From positions 160,383-210,520 of the forward strand of contig NZ_LMUJ01000111.1 in assembly GCF_009765975.1 (NCBI RefSeq): a stretch of DNA of 50,138 nucleotides, written 5' to 3'. A program made the position numbers and the translations under genes. Positions 30,236 through 38,471 of this stretch are shown here, one piece after another (positions within the stretch are counted from its first letter, which is position 1; each line of letters opens with the position of its first letter). The notes beneath the pieces were generated by a model, which did not search any database, was not told the DNA's origin, and saw only the letters and a program-made list of their open reading frames with translations. The DNA comes from Acidisphaera sp. S103. GTDB lineage: Bacteria > Pseudomonadota > Alphaproteobacteria > Acetobacterales > Acetobacteraceae.

Positions 30236-31675
30236 ATGAACCGGACGGCAACCGCCGCTGTGGAATTGGGCGTTTTGAGACCGATCTTTCAGCATCTTGG
30301 CCGTCTGGCCGGTTTTTCGCGTATCCTTGGGCCGCGGGGGAAGAACCGAAAGCCGACCGTGCGTTGTATCCTGGCGGCTGTGCTGTCCCTGCTTGCCGGG
30401 TGCGAAAACGCGCGTTTCAACCTGCCTGGCGCGCCGGGTGACCCGGCATTGTATGCCTCGATTTTTCCGTATTATATCGAGGTTTGTGCGGTGTCGGGCA
30501 TGAAGAAGAAGCCCGGATTTGGTTTCGAATATCGAGGTGGACCGGGTGGCCATGCGGTGGCGTACCTGAACGGCGTGTGCCGGGATCCGAAACAATCCTA
30601 TCCGACGGTCCAACTGTGCGACGATAGCGAACCATCGGCGGACTCCGGCGTGGGTCTTAGTTCCAACGGCCATTTCAGCAATGCGGTCTGGGTGGCCACG
30701 CCTGGCCGGGATTTCTTCTTCAACGGTGTGTTGCGGCCGGGCGAGGGCGTCACGCTCGACTCCTATCGCCGTACCCAGGTGCGGGCGCAGCAACTCGGCA
30801 TCCTGGACGGCGTAAAGTTTCACAAAGAGGTGTTCGACGACATGCCCGCCGGCATGACACGACACGACTTCATGTATGAGGCGTCGGTTGCCAGCGACTA
30901 CGGCATCTCCCTCGGCCGTGGCCGGTTTTGCGCCCGCCTGCCGGTGGACCAGGGGCAGATGCAGCGTGTGGTCACCTACCTCAATGCGCAAAATGCGCAG
31001 TACCGTGATGGTAAACGGGAATTTGAAATGACGGTCCTGGGCGACAACTGCTCCCATTTCACCCACAATGTGCTCGCCGCGGCCGGCCTGTGGAATGAAT
31101 GGCCGATCGATCGGTTCGTCCTGATCTCGGCGTTCTCATTCCCGGTTCCGAAAAACGAGTTCGTCAACCAGATCAGGCGGTCCAACGACCTGCCGCTCGA
31201 CGACCCGGTCGCGCTGTTCCGCGACGCGGCCACCCGCCAGGCTTTGCAGCGTGGCGACTGGTTGCCGGACGGACCAGGAGCGATCGCCACGGCGACACCG
31301 ATGCAGGAAAACAATGAGATTTACGATACCGATGTGAACCTGATCTTCTATGACAGCCCGATCCCGGGGTCGTTTCGACGGTACTTCGATCATATCGTCG
31401 CCGATCGGCGGTATACCGATCTTACGGACAATCTGCGCCACTTCGCCGCGATTTATGCCCGGGTCGACGCGGACCCGAGGCCGCCGGAATGGTGGCTGGT
31501 CCATGAGGGTCTGCCGACCCGCGACATCCCGTCCTTCATGGCGTTCGACAGATCGTATCGTGCTTATATCGATCGCATGAACCGGCGCACCAACCTTGCG
31601 CTGATGGCGGTGCGGCAGGCCACACGGCCCGTGGTGCTGACGGCCCGCGATCCCGGCGGCAGGCAGGCTGACTGA
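30236..31675 (+). CDS. Lipoprotein of unknown family with permuted papain-like signature
   Basis: 479 residues. After about 45 residues comes a hydrophobic stretch ending in a lipobox-like LLAGC; the long charged N-terminus is unusual, and a downstream start could give a standard lipoprotein signal. GGPGGHAVAYLNGVC (about residues 100-115) and DNCSHFTHNVLAAAGLW (about 265-280) resemble the His-then-Cys order of circularly permuted NlpC/P60 (LRAT/YiiX-like) enzymes. The remainder is not recognised. The start ATG at 30236 has GGAG six bases upstream. Function unknown; a cell-envelope amidase or acyltransferase is a hypothesis. Confidence 0.65.
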   Translation: MNRTATAAVELGVLRPIFQHLGRLAGFSRILGPRGKNRKPTVRCILAAVLSLLAGCENARFNLPGAPGDPALYASIFPYYIEVCAVSGMKKKPGFGFEYRGGPGGHAVAYLNGVCRDPKQSYPTVQLCDDSEPSADSGVGLSSNGHFSNAVWVATPGRDFFFNGVLRPGEGVTLDSYRRTQVRAQQLGILDGVKFHKEVFDDMPAGMTRHDFMYEASVASDYGISLGRGRFCARLPVDQGQMQRVVTYLNAQNAQYRDGKREFEMTVLGDNCSHFTHNVLAAAGLWNEWPIDRFVLISAFSFPVPKNEFVNQIRRSNDLPLDDPVALFRDAATRQALQRGDWLPDGPGAIATATPMQENNEIYDTDVNLIFYDSPIPGSFRRYFDHIVADRRYTDLTDNLRHFAAIYARVDADPRPPEWWLVHEGLPTRDIPSFMAFDRSYRAYIDRMNRRTNLALMAVRQATRPVVLTARDPGGRQAD

Positions 31676-31856
31676 ATGGTTTCCTCGCGATAGAGCGGAG
31701 GATGAACGGTGTTGGACGAAATCCTTCCATGATTGACGGATGGTGCTTTTGGCACATACCCCTTGGGGCAAGGTCATGGTAGGAATTTGGGGCAGCGCGG
31801 AGCCATGATGGCCCCAGGTATGCCGGTTATCGTTTAAATAGCTGAAAATAAAGGAT

Positions 31857-31933
31857 GCGCCCTTAGCTCAGTTGGATAGAGCAACAGCCTTCTAAGCTGT
31901 GGGCCGGTGGTTCGAATCCACCAGGGCGCGCCA
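31857..31933 (+). tRNA. tRNA-Arg (anticodon TCT)
   Basis: 77-nt tRNA with encoded CCA. Acceptor stem GCGCCCT (31857-31863) pairs with AGGGCGC (31923-31929). The anticodon stem is ACAGC/GCTGT with loop CTTCTAA, giving TCT at 31891-31893. The T-arm contains GGTTCGAATCC. An integrase gene lies immediately downstream, making its 3' end the probable attachment site of the following element. Confidence 0.96.
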
Positions 31934-32062
31934 TCTTTTCAATTTCTTACGGACCATGATGTGAAATGATGTGTCAGAATTCAGGGTGTTTTGACACAGG
32001 TTTCGGCACGGGCTGAAAGCGGGTTATGCCCATAGGGGCGCGGGCAGCCAAATAGCGGCCCC
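31923..32062. other. Probable left attachment site (attL) and integrase arm region
   Basis: The 3' end of tRNA-Arg followed by about 130 bp of A/T-richer sequence up to the integrase stop. It contains a direct repeat ATGATGTG (31956-31963 and 31966-31973) and an inverted repeat TGTGTCA/TGACACA (31970-31976 and 31992-31998), which could be arm-type integrase or excisionase sites. No matching attR with the tRNA T-arm sequence was found in the window, so the element probably extends past the right edge. Confidence 0.55.
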
Positions 32063-33304
32063 TCAGCGAGCCGAATGGGCTCCGGCGATTTCGAGGACGC
32101 GCGCGACCTGGTCGGGTGTGAGGCCGACCTCGGCGGCGATGTTCTGGTGCAGCGCGCTCGCGTGCGCTTGCTCGGCCTGCCGGATATCGCGCGCATCGAG
32201 CATGTCTTCCCACGCGGCGATTGCGCCTGCCGCGACTTCACCGCGCCTCGGAATATACGTGTCGAGGATCCGTCGTGTTTGCTCAATGGAATGGCCAGAG
32301 ACAGCGGCGATCTGCGCATCGGTGGCACCCGACTCTGCCATCCTCACCATCGCGGTGCGGCGCAGATCTCGGCGTTGAAGGCCAAGGTCGGCGAGTCCAG
32401 CTTTCTTCATGGCGCCGTCCCAGGCGCGAGCAAAATTGCGGTATTCCCATTCGTCTCCCGCCTTCGGGGACGGCACCAGGAGGCCCGACCTAGTCGGAGC
32501 GTCGCGCAGAATGACGGACAGGCGCTTGTGCACCGGCACCCGAACGAGCTCGCCCGTTTTGCTTTGGTCGATGAGGTCCACCCAGAGCTTGCCGTCGTCC
32601 TTGCGGACGAACGTGCCCCAGTCCATCACCATGACGTCTGACGGCCGCTGAGCCGTGTAAAACAGCAGGCCCGCCGCCACCTTCAGCCGCGGCGGCGCGT
32701 GTTCGATGAATCGCTCGATTTGCTCCGGCTCCCAGACCTCTTTCCGCGGTCGGACTCCGAAGTTGGCTTTTGCCTTCAGCGCTGGGTTAGCTGGCAGAAC
32801 CCCGAGGTCCACGCCATGTTGGAGGGTGATACAGAGCTTGTTGACCAAGCCCTTGGCGACGGTGGGCGTCATCGGGCCTTCCTCGCCCTTCTTGAGCCAC
32901 GGCTTCTTCTCGCCCGGCTCGCGCCTAGGAGCGGCGGCAATCTCCTTGCTAAGGGACTCGCGGAACGCAACCACGACCGGTCGCGTAATGTCCGCCACGT
33001 TGCTGTTTGCGAACCGCTTGACGAGCTTGCCGACGTAAAGTCGGTTCAGGCCTTGCGCTTTGGCCGCCAACCTGCGGAACGCGTCTGACGTCAGGTAGGC
33101 GGCAGCCAGCCCCTCAAATGTGGATGTCGGCAGTGGCGCGGCCTTCACATCGCCGTCGAGTTCATCCGCCCGCCGCTTAGCTTCCGCCTCATCGGTTCCG
33201 ACATGCTTTCCGGTGGCGCGATGATACCAGTCAACACGCACGACAATACCGTTCGCGTTCTTGCGCGGAACCTGCTTCAGTCCATGTAATCTAGGGCGCG
33301 CCAT
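32063..33304 (-). CDS. int: Tyrosine-type integrase of the tRNA-Arg element
   Basis: 413-residue phage/ICE integrase. A SAM-like core-binding region (about residues 60-170) precedes the catalytic domain: first Arg in LLFYTAQRPSDVMVMDWG, Lys in DQSKTGELVRV, second Arg in RRDLRRTAMVRM, SGHS, and the nucleophile Tyr in ILDTYIPR. The usual His of box II (HxxR) is Arg here. The gene points toward the tRNA, the usual arrangement for elements integrated at a tRNA 3' end. The start codon at 33304 lies inside a 12-bp repeat of the tRNA 3' end (see findings). Confidence 0.9.
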   Translation of the reverse strand: MARPRLHGLKQVPRKNANGIVVRVDWYHRATGKHVGTDEAEAKRRADELDGDVKAAPLPTSTFEGLAAAYLTSDAFRRLAAKAQGLNRLYVGKLVKRFANSNVADITRPVVVAFRESLSKEIAAAPRREPGEKKPWLKKGEEGPMTPTVAKGLVNKLCITLQHGVDLGVLPANPALKAKANFGVRPRKEVWEPEQIERFIEHAPPRLKVAAGLLFYTAQRPSDVMVMDWGTFVRKDDGKLWVDLIDQSKTGELVRVPVHKRLSVILRDAPTRSGLLVPSPKAGDEWEYRNFARAWDGAMKKAGLADLGLQRRDLRRTAMVRMAESGATDAQIAAVSGHSIEQTRRILDTYIPRRGEVAAGAIAAWEDMLDARDIRQAEQAHASALHQNIAAEVGLTPDQVARVLEIAGAHSAR

Positions 33305-33312
33305 CCATTACC

Positions 33313-33744
33313 TCATCGATTGAACCTGGCCAGCAGTGTAGCCTCGCCTGCTTTCTGCGCAGCCACATCGGCCTGCACCGGCGCAACCGCAGGCGCGATC
33401 CCCGCCATATGATCCGCCGCCTTGTCAAGAGCTCGTACATCCCAGGTCATGGCGCGCCCTGTTCTTCCCCGGCGCAATGGCGCAGGCCAGCGACCATCGG
33501 CGACCTCCTCACGGAACGTAGCCACCGATACGCCTACGTACTCTGCCGCTTCGGAAATCGCCAGGAACCGGCGCACTGGCAAAGGCAGGGCGGTCGCCGG
33601 ACGTGGCCGTGGGAGCGCCTTGAGCCGGGGACGCTCGGGCAACGGCGGCCTGACAAGGCCCATACGGGAAGCCGCCATCCCAAGAGTGGCGGCAGTGCAA
33701 ATAGCGGAGGGGGGAGGAAGATTGATAGCGGATAGGATCGACAT
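33313..33744 (-). CDS. AlpA/excisionase-like helix-turn-helix protein
   Basis: 143 residues. A proline-rich N-terminal half is followed by a MerR/AlpA-type winged HTH: FLAISEAAEYVGVSVATFRE, then VADGRWPAPLRRGRTGRAMTWDVRALD. Proteins of this type next to an integrase commonly act as excisionases or activators of the integrase gene. It ends 8 bp before the integrase start, so the two are co-transcribed. Confidence 0.75.
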   Translation of the reverse strand: MSILSAINLPPPSAICTAATLGMAASRMGLVRPPLPERPRLKALPRPRPATALPLPVRRFLAISEAAEYVGVSVATFREEVADGRWPAPLRRGRTGRAMTWDVRALDKAADHMAGIAPAVAPVQADVAAQKAGEATLLARFNR

Positions 33745-33851
33745 GGCCTAGTCTCGTTCACGGGTATGTGAACGAGGATGACCCCGCGTGGAAAATTGTC
33801 CAACGGAATTTGTAGTGTGCCCACAGAAAATAATGTGAACTCGTAGAGTAA

Positions 33852-33987
33852 TGTTGACAAAGGCTTTCATGAGCCCGCGACGAGTCGATTGGATCGCCCT
33901 TGCATCGTGTTGACTGCTACCCTGATCCCCTGCTACCAAGCCACCAGGTAGCCCGATCCCAGGCTACCTTGGTAGCGAGATAACGAC
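33852..33987. promoter_or_regulatory. parA upstream region: TGTTGACA box and GCTACC repeat array
   Basis: Non-coding space between the divergent HTH and parA genes. Five exact copies of GCTACC or its complement lie within 61 bp, at 33916-33921, 33932-33937, 33947-33952, 33963-33968 and 33971-33976; the last two form an inverted pair GCTACC-TT-GGTAGC. A TGTTGACA box lies at 33852-33859. This fits a ParA/RHH operator or a centromere (parS). Confidence 0.6.
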
Positions 33988-34689
33988 ATGAAGGTGGTTG
34001 CGGTCGAATCGTCAAAGGGGGGCACCGGAAAAAGTACGCTTTCGATCCACCTAGCCGTGGCCGCCGAGGCCGTGGGCTTGGTCGTCGCCCTGTTCGACTT
34101 GGACCCCCAGGCATCAGCAGCGGTGTGGTCCGACCATCGAGGCGAGGCATTCCCTGCCGTCGTGCCCGCTCAAGCTCCCCGACTACGCGGACTCCTCAGG
34201 CAGGCCCAAGATAAGGGTGTCGACATCGTCATCCTCGATACGCCGCCCCATGCCGACGGCGTGTCGGCCGAGGCAGGAGCGGTGGCCGACCTGGTCCTGA
34301 TTCCCTGCCGTCCTTCATCCCTGGATCTGGGTGCCGTGGGGGCCACAATTCGGGTGGCGAGGACGGCCGGGACGCCGACGTGGGTCGTCATCAATGCGGC
34401 ACCGGCGCAGGGAGTAGAAGTCGCAGAAACGAAGGCGGCCCTCGCAGATTCGGGCGTCTATTTTGCACCGGTGGTGATCCATCAACGGAAGGCCTTCTCT
34501 TCGCGTCTTCACGAGGGCCGAACCGCCGGTGAACACGAACCCCGCGGGAAGGCGGCCGCCGAAATCGAGTCCCTGCTGGCCTGGTTGCTTGCTGTTATCG
34601 GGCTACCAGTGGACCAAGCCAGCGCGGTAGAAAGTAATCCTGCTACCGTGGTAACTGGCCACCTGGACAGCACGGTAGCCCACCCATGA
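33988..34689 (+). CDS. parA: ParA-family partition ATPase
   Basis: 233-residue MinD/ParA-type ATPase of the short class Ib kind, which segregates low-copy replicons using the nucleoid as scaffold. The deviant Walker A is KGGTGKST (about residues 10-17), Walker A' is FDLDPQAS and Walker B is VDIVILDTPP. There is no N-terminal HTH, so DNA binding would come from the downstream ribbon-helix-helix partner. The gene overlaps that partner by 4 bp, and both its ends carry GCTACC repeats. No Shine-Dalgarno is evident. Confidence 0.9.
   Translation: MKVVAVESSKGGTGKSTLSIHLAVAAEAVGLVVALFDLDPQASAAVWSDHRGEAFPAVVPAQAPRLRGLLRQAQDKGVDIVILDTPPHADGVSAEAGAVADLVLIPCRPSSLDLGAVGATIRVARTAGTPTWVVINAAPAQGVEVAETKAALADSGVYFAPVVIHQRKAFSSRLHEGRTAGEHEPRGKAAAEIESLLAWLLAVIGLPVDQASAVESNPATVVTGHLDSTVAHP
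34602..34679. repeat. Second GCTACC/GGTAGC cluster at the 3' end of parA
   Basis: Exact copies at 34602-34607, 34642-34647 and 34674-34679, plus near copies GGTAGA and GGTAAC between them. They lie within the last 90 bp of parA, directly before the RHH gene start at 34686. They match the array upstream of parA. Confidence 0.5.
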
Positions 34690-34937
34690 AGCCTCCCCGG
34701 AAACCCCTCTCTTTTGATATGGGTGAAGCTGCTCCGGAAGCCGAACTCCGGCATCCAGTTGCCGCTCATGTTCAGCCGCAGGCGGCGCCGCCTATTGTCG
34801 AGCGCCAACAGCTTGGTGTCCGGATTTCCAAGGCCGTTTATCAGCGATTGAAAATCCACGGCATCAAATCAGGTGCTCGCGACCAAGACCTAGTGGAGCG
34901 CGCCATCGTTGAACTGCTCGAGCGGGAGGGCGGCTGA
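34686..34937 (+). CDS. Ribbon-helix-helix protein, probable ParB-like partner of ParA
   Basis: 83-residue small basic protein. A disordered N-terminal half (PRKPLSFDMGEAAPEAELR) precedes a CopG/MetJ-type ribbon-helix-helix: LGVRISKAVYQRLKIHGIKS then DLVERAIVELLERE. In type Ib partition systems such proteins (ParG-like) bind the centromere and operator and stimulate ParA through the flexible N-terminus. Overlap of 4 bp with parA supports this role. The specific family is inferred. Confidence 0.78.
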   Translation: MKPPRKPLSFDMGEAAPEAELRHPVAAHVQPQAAPPIVERQQLGVRISKAVYQRLKIHGIKSGARDQDLVERAIVELLEREGG

Positions 34938-35013
34938 TTCAGGGGCTTCTGCCCTCGCAGATTGTCGTTTCTAGCCCCCTGAGGCGTATCATTGTCACAG
35001 GGGAGACCGCATC

Positions 35014-35979
35014 ATGGACAGCGAATATCACACCGCCGACCGCAAAATCAGCGTGCCAACATTGTCAACATTGGACGCCTATCGTTGCCGAGGCGTCCGT
35101 CTCTTTGCTCGTTTCCGGAACGAACTCGGCTGCGATGCGGACGACATCACTGCCATGGATTTCGCCACCTGGCTCCTGCGTCTTCGGCCGACGCTGCGTT
35201 CATCAAGCTGGCGACTCTATCGAGCGGCCGCCTTGCACATGATCAGGGGCATGCCGGGGGATGAAGTCGAGGCGGCCGTGGCGCTGCTTAAGGCGCCTGC
35301 TCCTTGCCCGCAGCCGACTGTGAAACGGGGTTCTGCCCGCAAGGAGAAATTGGTTCGGAAGGCCGACCTCGACCGGGTCCTCGCTGACCTGAGGGTCGCT
35401 TCGCGATCGCGGCTCGCGCCAGTTCTCATCGACTGGCTGTGGGCAGGCGTCTTGACCGGGTTGCGCCCTGGCGAATGGCGGGCGGCGGCAGTCGTTGTCG
35501 AGGACGGCCGGGTGCTGCTGATTACAGAAAACGAAAAAGCAACGAACGGCAGGGGGCTCGGGCCAACGCGCACACTCGACATCTCGGCGTTCTCCCGCAG
35601 AGACCTGGAGTGCGTGATTCGGATGGCGGCCGTTGGGGCCAGGTGGTCCGTCGATGGGATCTTTGCAGACCAACAGGCACAATGCGGCGCATTGCTGCAC
35701 CAGGTCTGCCGTCGCCTGTGGCCCGGCCGCGAAAGAGGCTATGCGCTTTACAGCTGCCGCCATCAGTTCACCTCGAACGCTAAGGCCGCCCTGCCAATCG
35801 AAGAGGTCTCTGCGCTGCTCGGCCACATTGCCACGAAGACGGCTAACCGACACTACGGCCGCCGCCAATCAGCATGGTCGCCCAAGGATCTGCCGCCCCT
35901 GCCGCGCCCGCTGCCGTCTGCAATTGCGCAGGTCCGCCGGAACGCGCGGATGTGCCCCTTCTCCGCGAAGGCCGCCTGA
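35014..35979 (+). CDS. Second tyrosine recombinase
   Basis: 321-residue tyrosine recombinase with first Arg in GVLTGLRPGEWRAAAV, second Arg in YALYSCRHQFTSNAK, and GH plus Tyr in LLGHIATKTANRHYGRR. The position before the second Arg where His is usual is Tyr (YSCRH). It is unrelated in detail to the integrase at 32063 and more like plasmid or transposon recombinases. It may resolve replicon dimers or move a nested element. The start ATG at 35014 has a GGGGAG sequence upstream. Confidence 0.82.
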   Translation: MDSEYHTADRKISVPTLSTLDAYRCRGVRLFARFRNELGCDADDITAMDFATWLLRLRPTLRSSSWRLYRAAALHMIRGMPGDEVEAAVALLKAPAPCPQPTVKRGSARKEKLVRKADLDRVLADLRVASRSRLAPVLIDWLWAGVLTGLRPGEWRAAAVVVEDGRVLLITENEKATNGRGLGPTRTLDISAFSRRDLECVIRMAAVGARWSVDGIFADQQAQCGALLHQVCRRLWPGRERGYALYSCRHQFTSNAKAALPIEEVSALLGHIATKTANRHYGRRQSAWSPKDLPPLPRPLPSAIAQVRRNARMCPFSAKAA

Positions 35980-36389
35980 GGAACTCCCGTAGGATGCCAG
36001 GTCAGAATTCGGGATCACTGACCACGTTACCCATCATGCCGCGCAACACATTATAGCAACCGTGCAATACTTTTTCGGAATTGTGCAACACTTTTTCGGA
36101 AATCAGTTGCACCGTATCTGCACCGTAAACATACGGTATTCTACCGACATAAATCGGTCCAAGGACCGCAGGCTGTCGTCAAAATACGGCATTTGTACCA
36201 TAACTCATTGAAAATATTACTAACTACCTTTCGCGGGCGCGTGTATTTAGGCGCGCTGGTAGTCTGATCGAAGAATTCTGAAGCGGTCGTGCGCGGGGTT
36301 CTTGCGGTATGCATGAGGCCCGCTCACAGTAAAACGGCCGGGGGGAGGCGCGCCAACGCCCACGATCCCCGGCCGATCTACTTCACACG
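35980..36389. other. AT-rich iteron-like region, candidate replication origin
   Basis: A 410-bp non-coding stretch directly upstream of the primase-like gene and much richer in A/T than its surroundings. Two 19-bp direct repeats, GTGCAAYACTTTTTCGGAA, start at 36062 and 36083 (21-bp period, one mismatch). TGCACCGTA is repeated at 36108-36116 and 36119-36127, and ACCGTA (36122-36127) pairs with TACGGT (36132-36137) in a tight inverted repeat. Iterons plus an AT-rich segment beside a replication gene are typical of an origin. Confidence 0.5.
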
Positions 36390-38222
36390 GTGCCAAGCAT
36401 GCAGCCATATAATGCAAAGATCAACGCTGATCCAGCCGGTTGCGTCGGAAAGGAAACGTTGGCAGCCCTTTATCCGTACGACGTCCGGACTGGCATGCGG
36501 ACCGGCGGCCATCCTGGGAAAACCTTCACGCCGAATAAGACCGTTCCATTCGGGAACCACCTGTTCTTCCAGGCCGAGCCGATTGAATTCTCCGGGCCAC
36601 GCGAGATGCACCAGATGCTCGTGGGCCTTGCCGAGGAGGGGCGGGCTTTTGTTGTCCGCGGCCAGCGGGCGCACCGGGGCGATTATCTTCGGCGCACGAA
36701 AACTGGGAAAGGCACGTGCCCACCTGGCCTGAAGTCGGCGAGGCTCCATTGTTTGCCCATTGATTGCGACAAATGGGCAAACTTAGCTGGCCTGGATCCG
36801 CGCACGGACCCACAGGCTGCATGGAGATGGATGATCGCAATCCTAGGAGACGAGTTCTCAGGGGTGACGTGTTCGGCCCACTGGTCTTCATCGTGTTGTG
36901 CTCTGACGCCCGTCGGGGAGGCACCTGCCACCTTGGACGCAAGGTTCTGGTTCTGGCTCGACGAACCGCTGGGCGAACAGGGCGTCCGGAGTTTGCTGAA
37001 GCGGTTGGATGCCCACGTGCGGGCGCGCCTCGCCGAAATGGGCGCCTCGATCGCCAAGGGCCACCGGCTGGTGGATCCAAAAGTCGCTGACTGCCAGCAG
37101 CCCATTTATCTGGCACCCCCGCGGTTCCTCGACGGCATGACCGACCCGTTGCCGGGCAAGCGGCACACACTCATCGAGGGCAGCCGGGACGCCGTGTCGC
37201 TAATGGCCTGCCGGAGCGGCCTTCCGGAACTCGAAATCGCCGGGCCATCGGCCGAGCGAGACGTGCCAGCAACGGAAAAGGCTGCGAAAGCGCCGCGCGT
37301 CCGCAAGACCTTGAAGGCGCTACACGACGTCATCCCGCTCGCCGCCAGCGCTCGGTTGATCGCGGCCGAGCGAGAGGCGCTCGATGCTGCTATAAGAGGC
37401 ACCGGCTCGTCTGAATACCGGTCGGCATGCGTGAATCTTTACTATCGGCGCGCCGCCCTGGAAATGGCGGCGCTAGCCATCCATCGAGGTGGACTGCCGG
37501 TCGGAACACGAGATTTGCACTGCACGATGATCGCCGCGGCCTACGTCGCGAGCCTGCCGCTGGGGATGACCGCCGAGCGGGTTCGCAGAGAGCTCCGGGG
37601 GCTGCTTGTGCCGGTAGTCGGCGACGACTGGATTGATGGCGAGTGGGAGGTAACGGCCGATGCGTCCATCATCGGCCGTTACCTGGCTGCAAGCCACGGC
37701 GAGAAGGCGGCGAGCGGCAAGGGGCTTCGCTACACGTACGGCAAACAGCGTCTCATCGAGGAGTGGGAGCCGACATATGACGAGGTTGTGGCTCTGGGAC
37801 TTCGTTCGCTGGCGACGGACGCTGACCGGCTGGCGGCCCAACGTAACGCCGCTCGCCAGGCCGTAGGCAACAAGACAAAAGACCAGTGGCTCGCCGCGGC
37901 CCGTAGGCTGGCGCCTCGGGTGCATCAGCTGAAAGCCGAGGGGATGTCAGCTCGCGGCATCGGCCGTGAGCTCGGAATGCCGATATCCAAGATCCTCCGT
38001 CTGCTCGCCCTGGACGCTGAGACGGTTACCGTGCTGGCCGAGAAGGGATCGCCTGAGGTTCAGATGTCTGATCCGCTGCTGGGCGCTATCGCATATCTGG
38101 TTGCTTCCCGGGGCTTCGAGATGCCAGAGGAGTTTGCAGACGCCCTCGGAGAACCGGTGGCGCTGATCACGGCGACTATGACTGGGATGGGACTTATGCC
38201 GGGGCTACCGGCCGCTGCCTAG
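36390..38222 (+). CDS. Primase-like replication protein
   Basis: 610-residue protein of plasmid/phage replicase type. The middle (about residues 115-250) looks like an archaeo-eukaryotic primase/RepB-like core: an acidic LPIDCDKW motif, CSAHWSSSCCALTPVG, DARFWFWLD and a basic GHRLVDPKVADCQQPIYLAP block. The C-terminal third contains an HTH-like segment (LKAEGMSARGIGRELGMPIS). The assignment rests on motif layout and on the iteron-like DNA upstream. The start is a GTG at 36390 or ATG at 36399; neither has a strong ribosome-binding site. GCTACCG at 38204-38210 lies just before the stop. Confidence 0.6.
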   Translation: MPSMQPYNAKINADPAGCVGKETLAALYPYDVRTGMRTGGHPGKTFTPNKTVPFGNHLFFQAEPIEFSGPREMHQMLVGLAEEGRAFVVRGQRAHRGDYLRRTKTGKGTCPPGLKSARLHCLPIDCDKWANLAGLDPRTDPQAAWRWMIAILGDEFSGVTCSAHWSSSCCALTPVGEAPATLDARFWFWLDEPLGEQGVRSLLKRLDAHVRARLAEMGASIAKGHRLVDPKVADCQQPIYLAPPRFLDGMTDPLPGKRHTLIEGSRDAVSLMACRSGLPELEIAGPSAERDVPATEKAAKAPRVRKTLKALHDVIPLAASARLIAAEREALDAAIRGTGSSEYRSACVNLYYRRAALEMAALAIHRGGLPVGTRDLHCTMIAAAYVASLPLGMTAERVRRELRGLLVPVVGDDWIDGEWEVTADASIIGRYLAASHGEKAASGKGLRYTYGKQRLIEEWEPTYDEVVALGLRSLATDADRLAAQRNAARQAVGNKTKDQWLAAARRLAPRVHQLKAEGMSARGIGRELGMPISKILRLLALDAETVTVLAEKGSPEVQMSDPLLGAIAYLVASRGFEMPEEFADALGEPVALITATMTGMGLMPGLPAAA

Positions 38223-38471
38223 TGTTGGTGGAGAACGGGCTCGTGGAGGGCAACCGGGGCTCATGGGCGGCTTTCTGTATACCGGCGCTGGTTTCCTGCC
38301 GGGTCAGGCTTTCCTGGCCCGGCAGGGCCTCCCTGTGGCTCTCCCAGCCTCCCTCCTGTACATATCTCCAGTAACCGATAGATCTTTGGCATCCCTTCTT
38401 CTTCTTTCTTTCTATAGAGGCCGACGCAACCCGGATCACTCGGTAGCTTCCGGTAGCCCCGGCAGCTACCG
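38221..38471. repeat. Tandem repeat unit 1 (251 bp) with long hairpin
   Basis: First of two adjacent copies differing by only a few percent. At 38295-38326 a 32-nt hairpin has a 9-bp stem CCTGCCGGG/CCCGGCAGG, a T.G pair, a 4-bp CAGG/CCTG extension and a CTTT loop. A pyrimidine tract rich in CTT lies at about 38394-38412. GGTAGC/GCTACC motifs sit at the downstream border (38442-38447, 38452-38457, 38465-38470). Confidence 0.85.
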
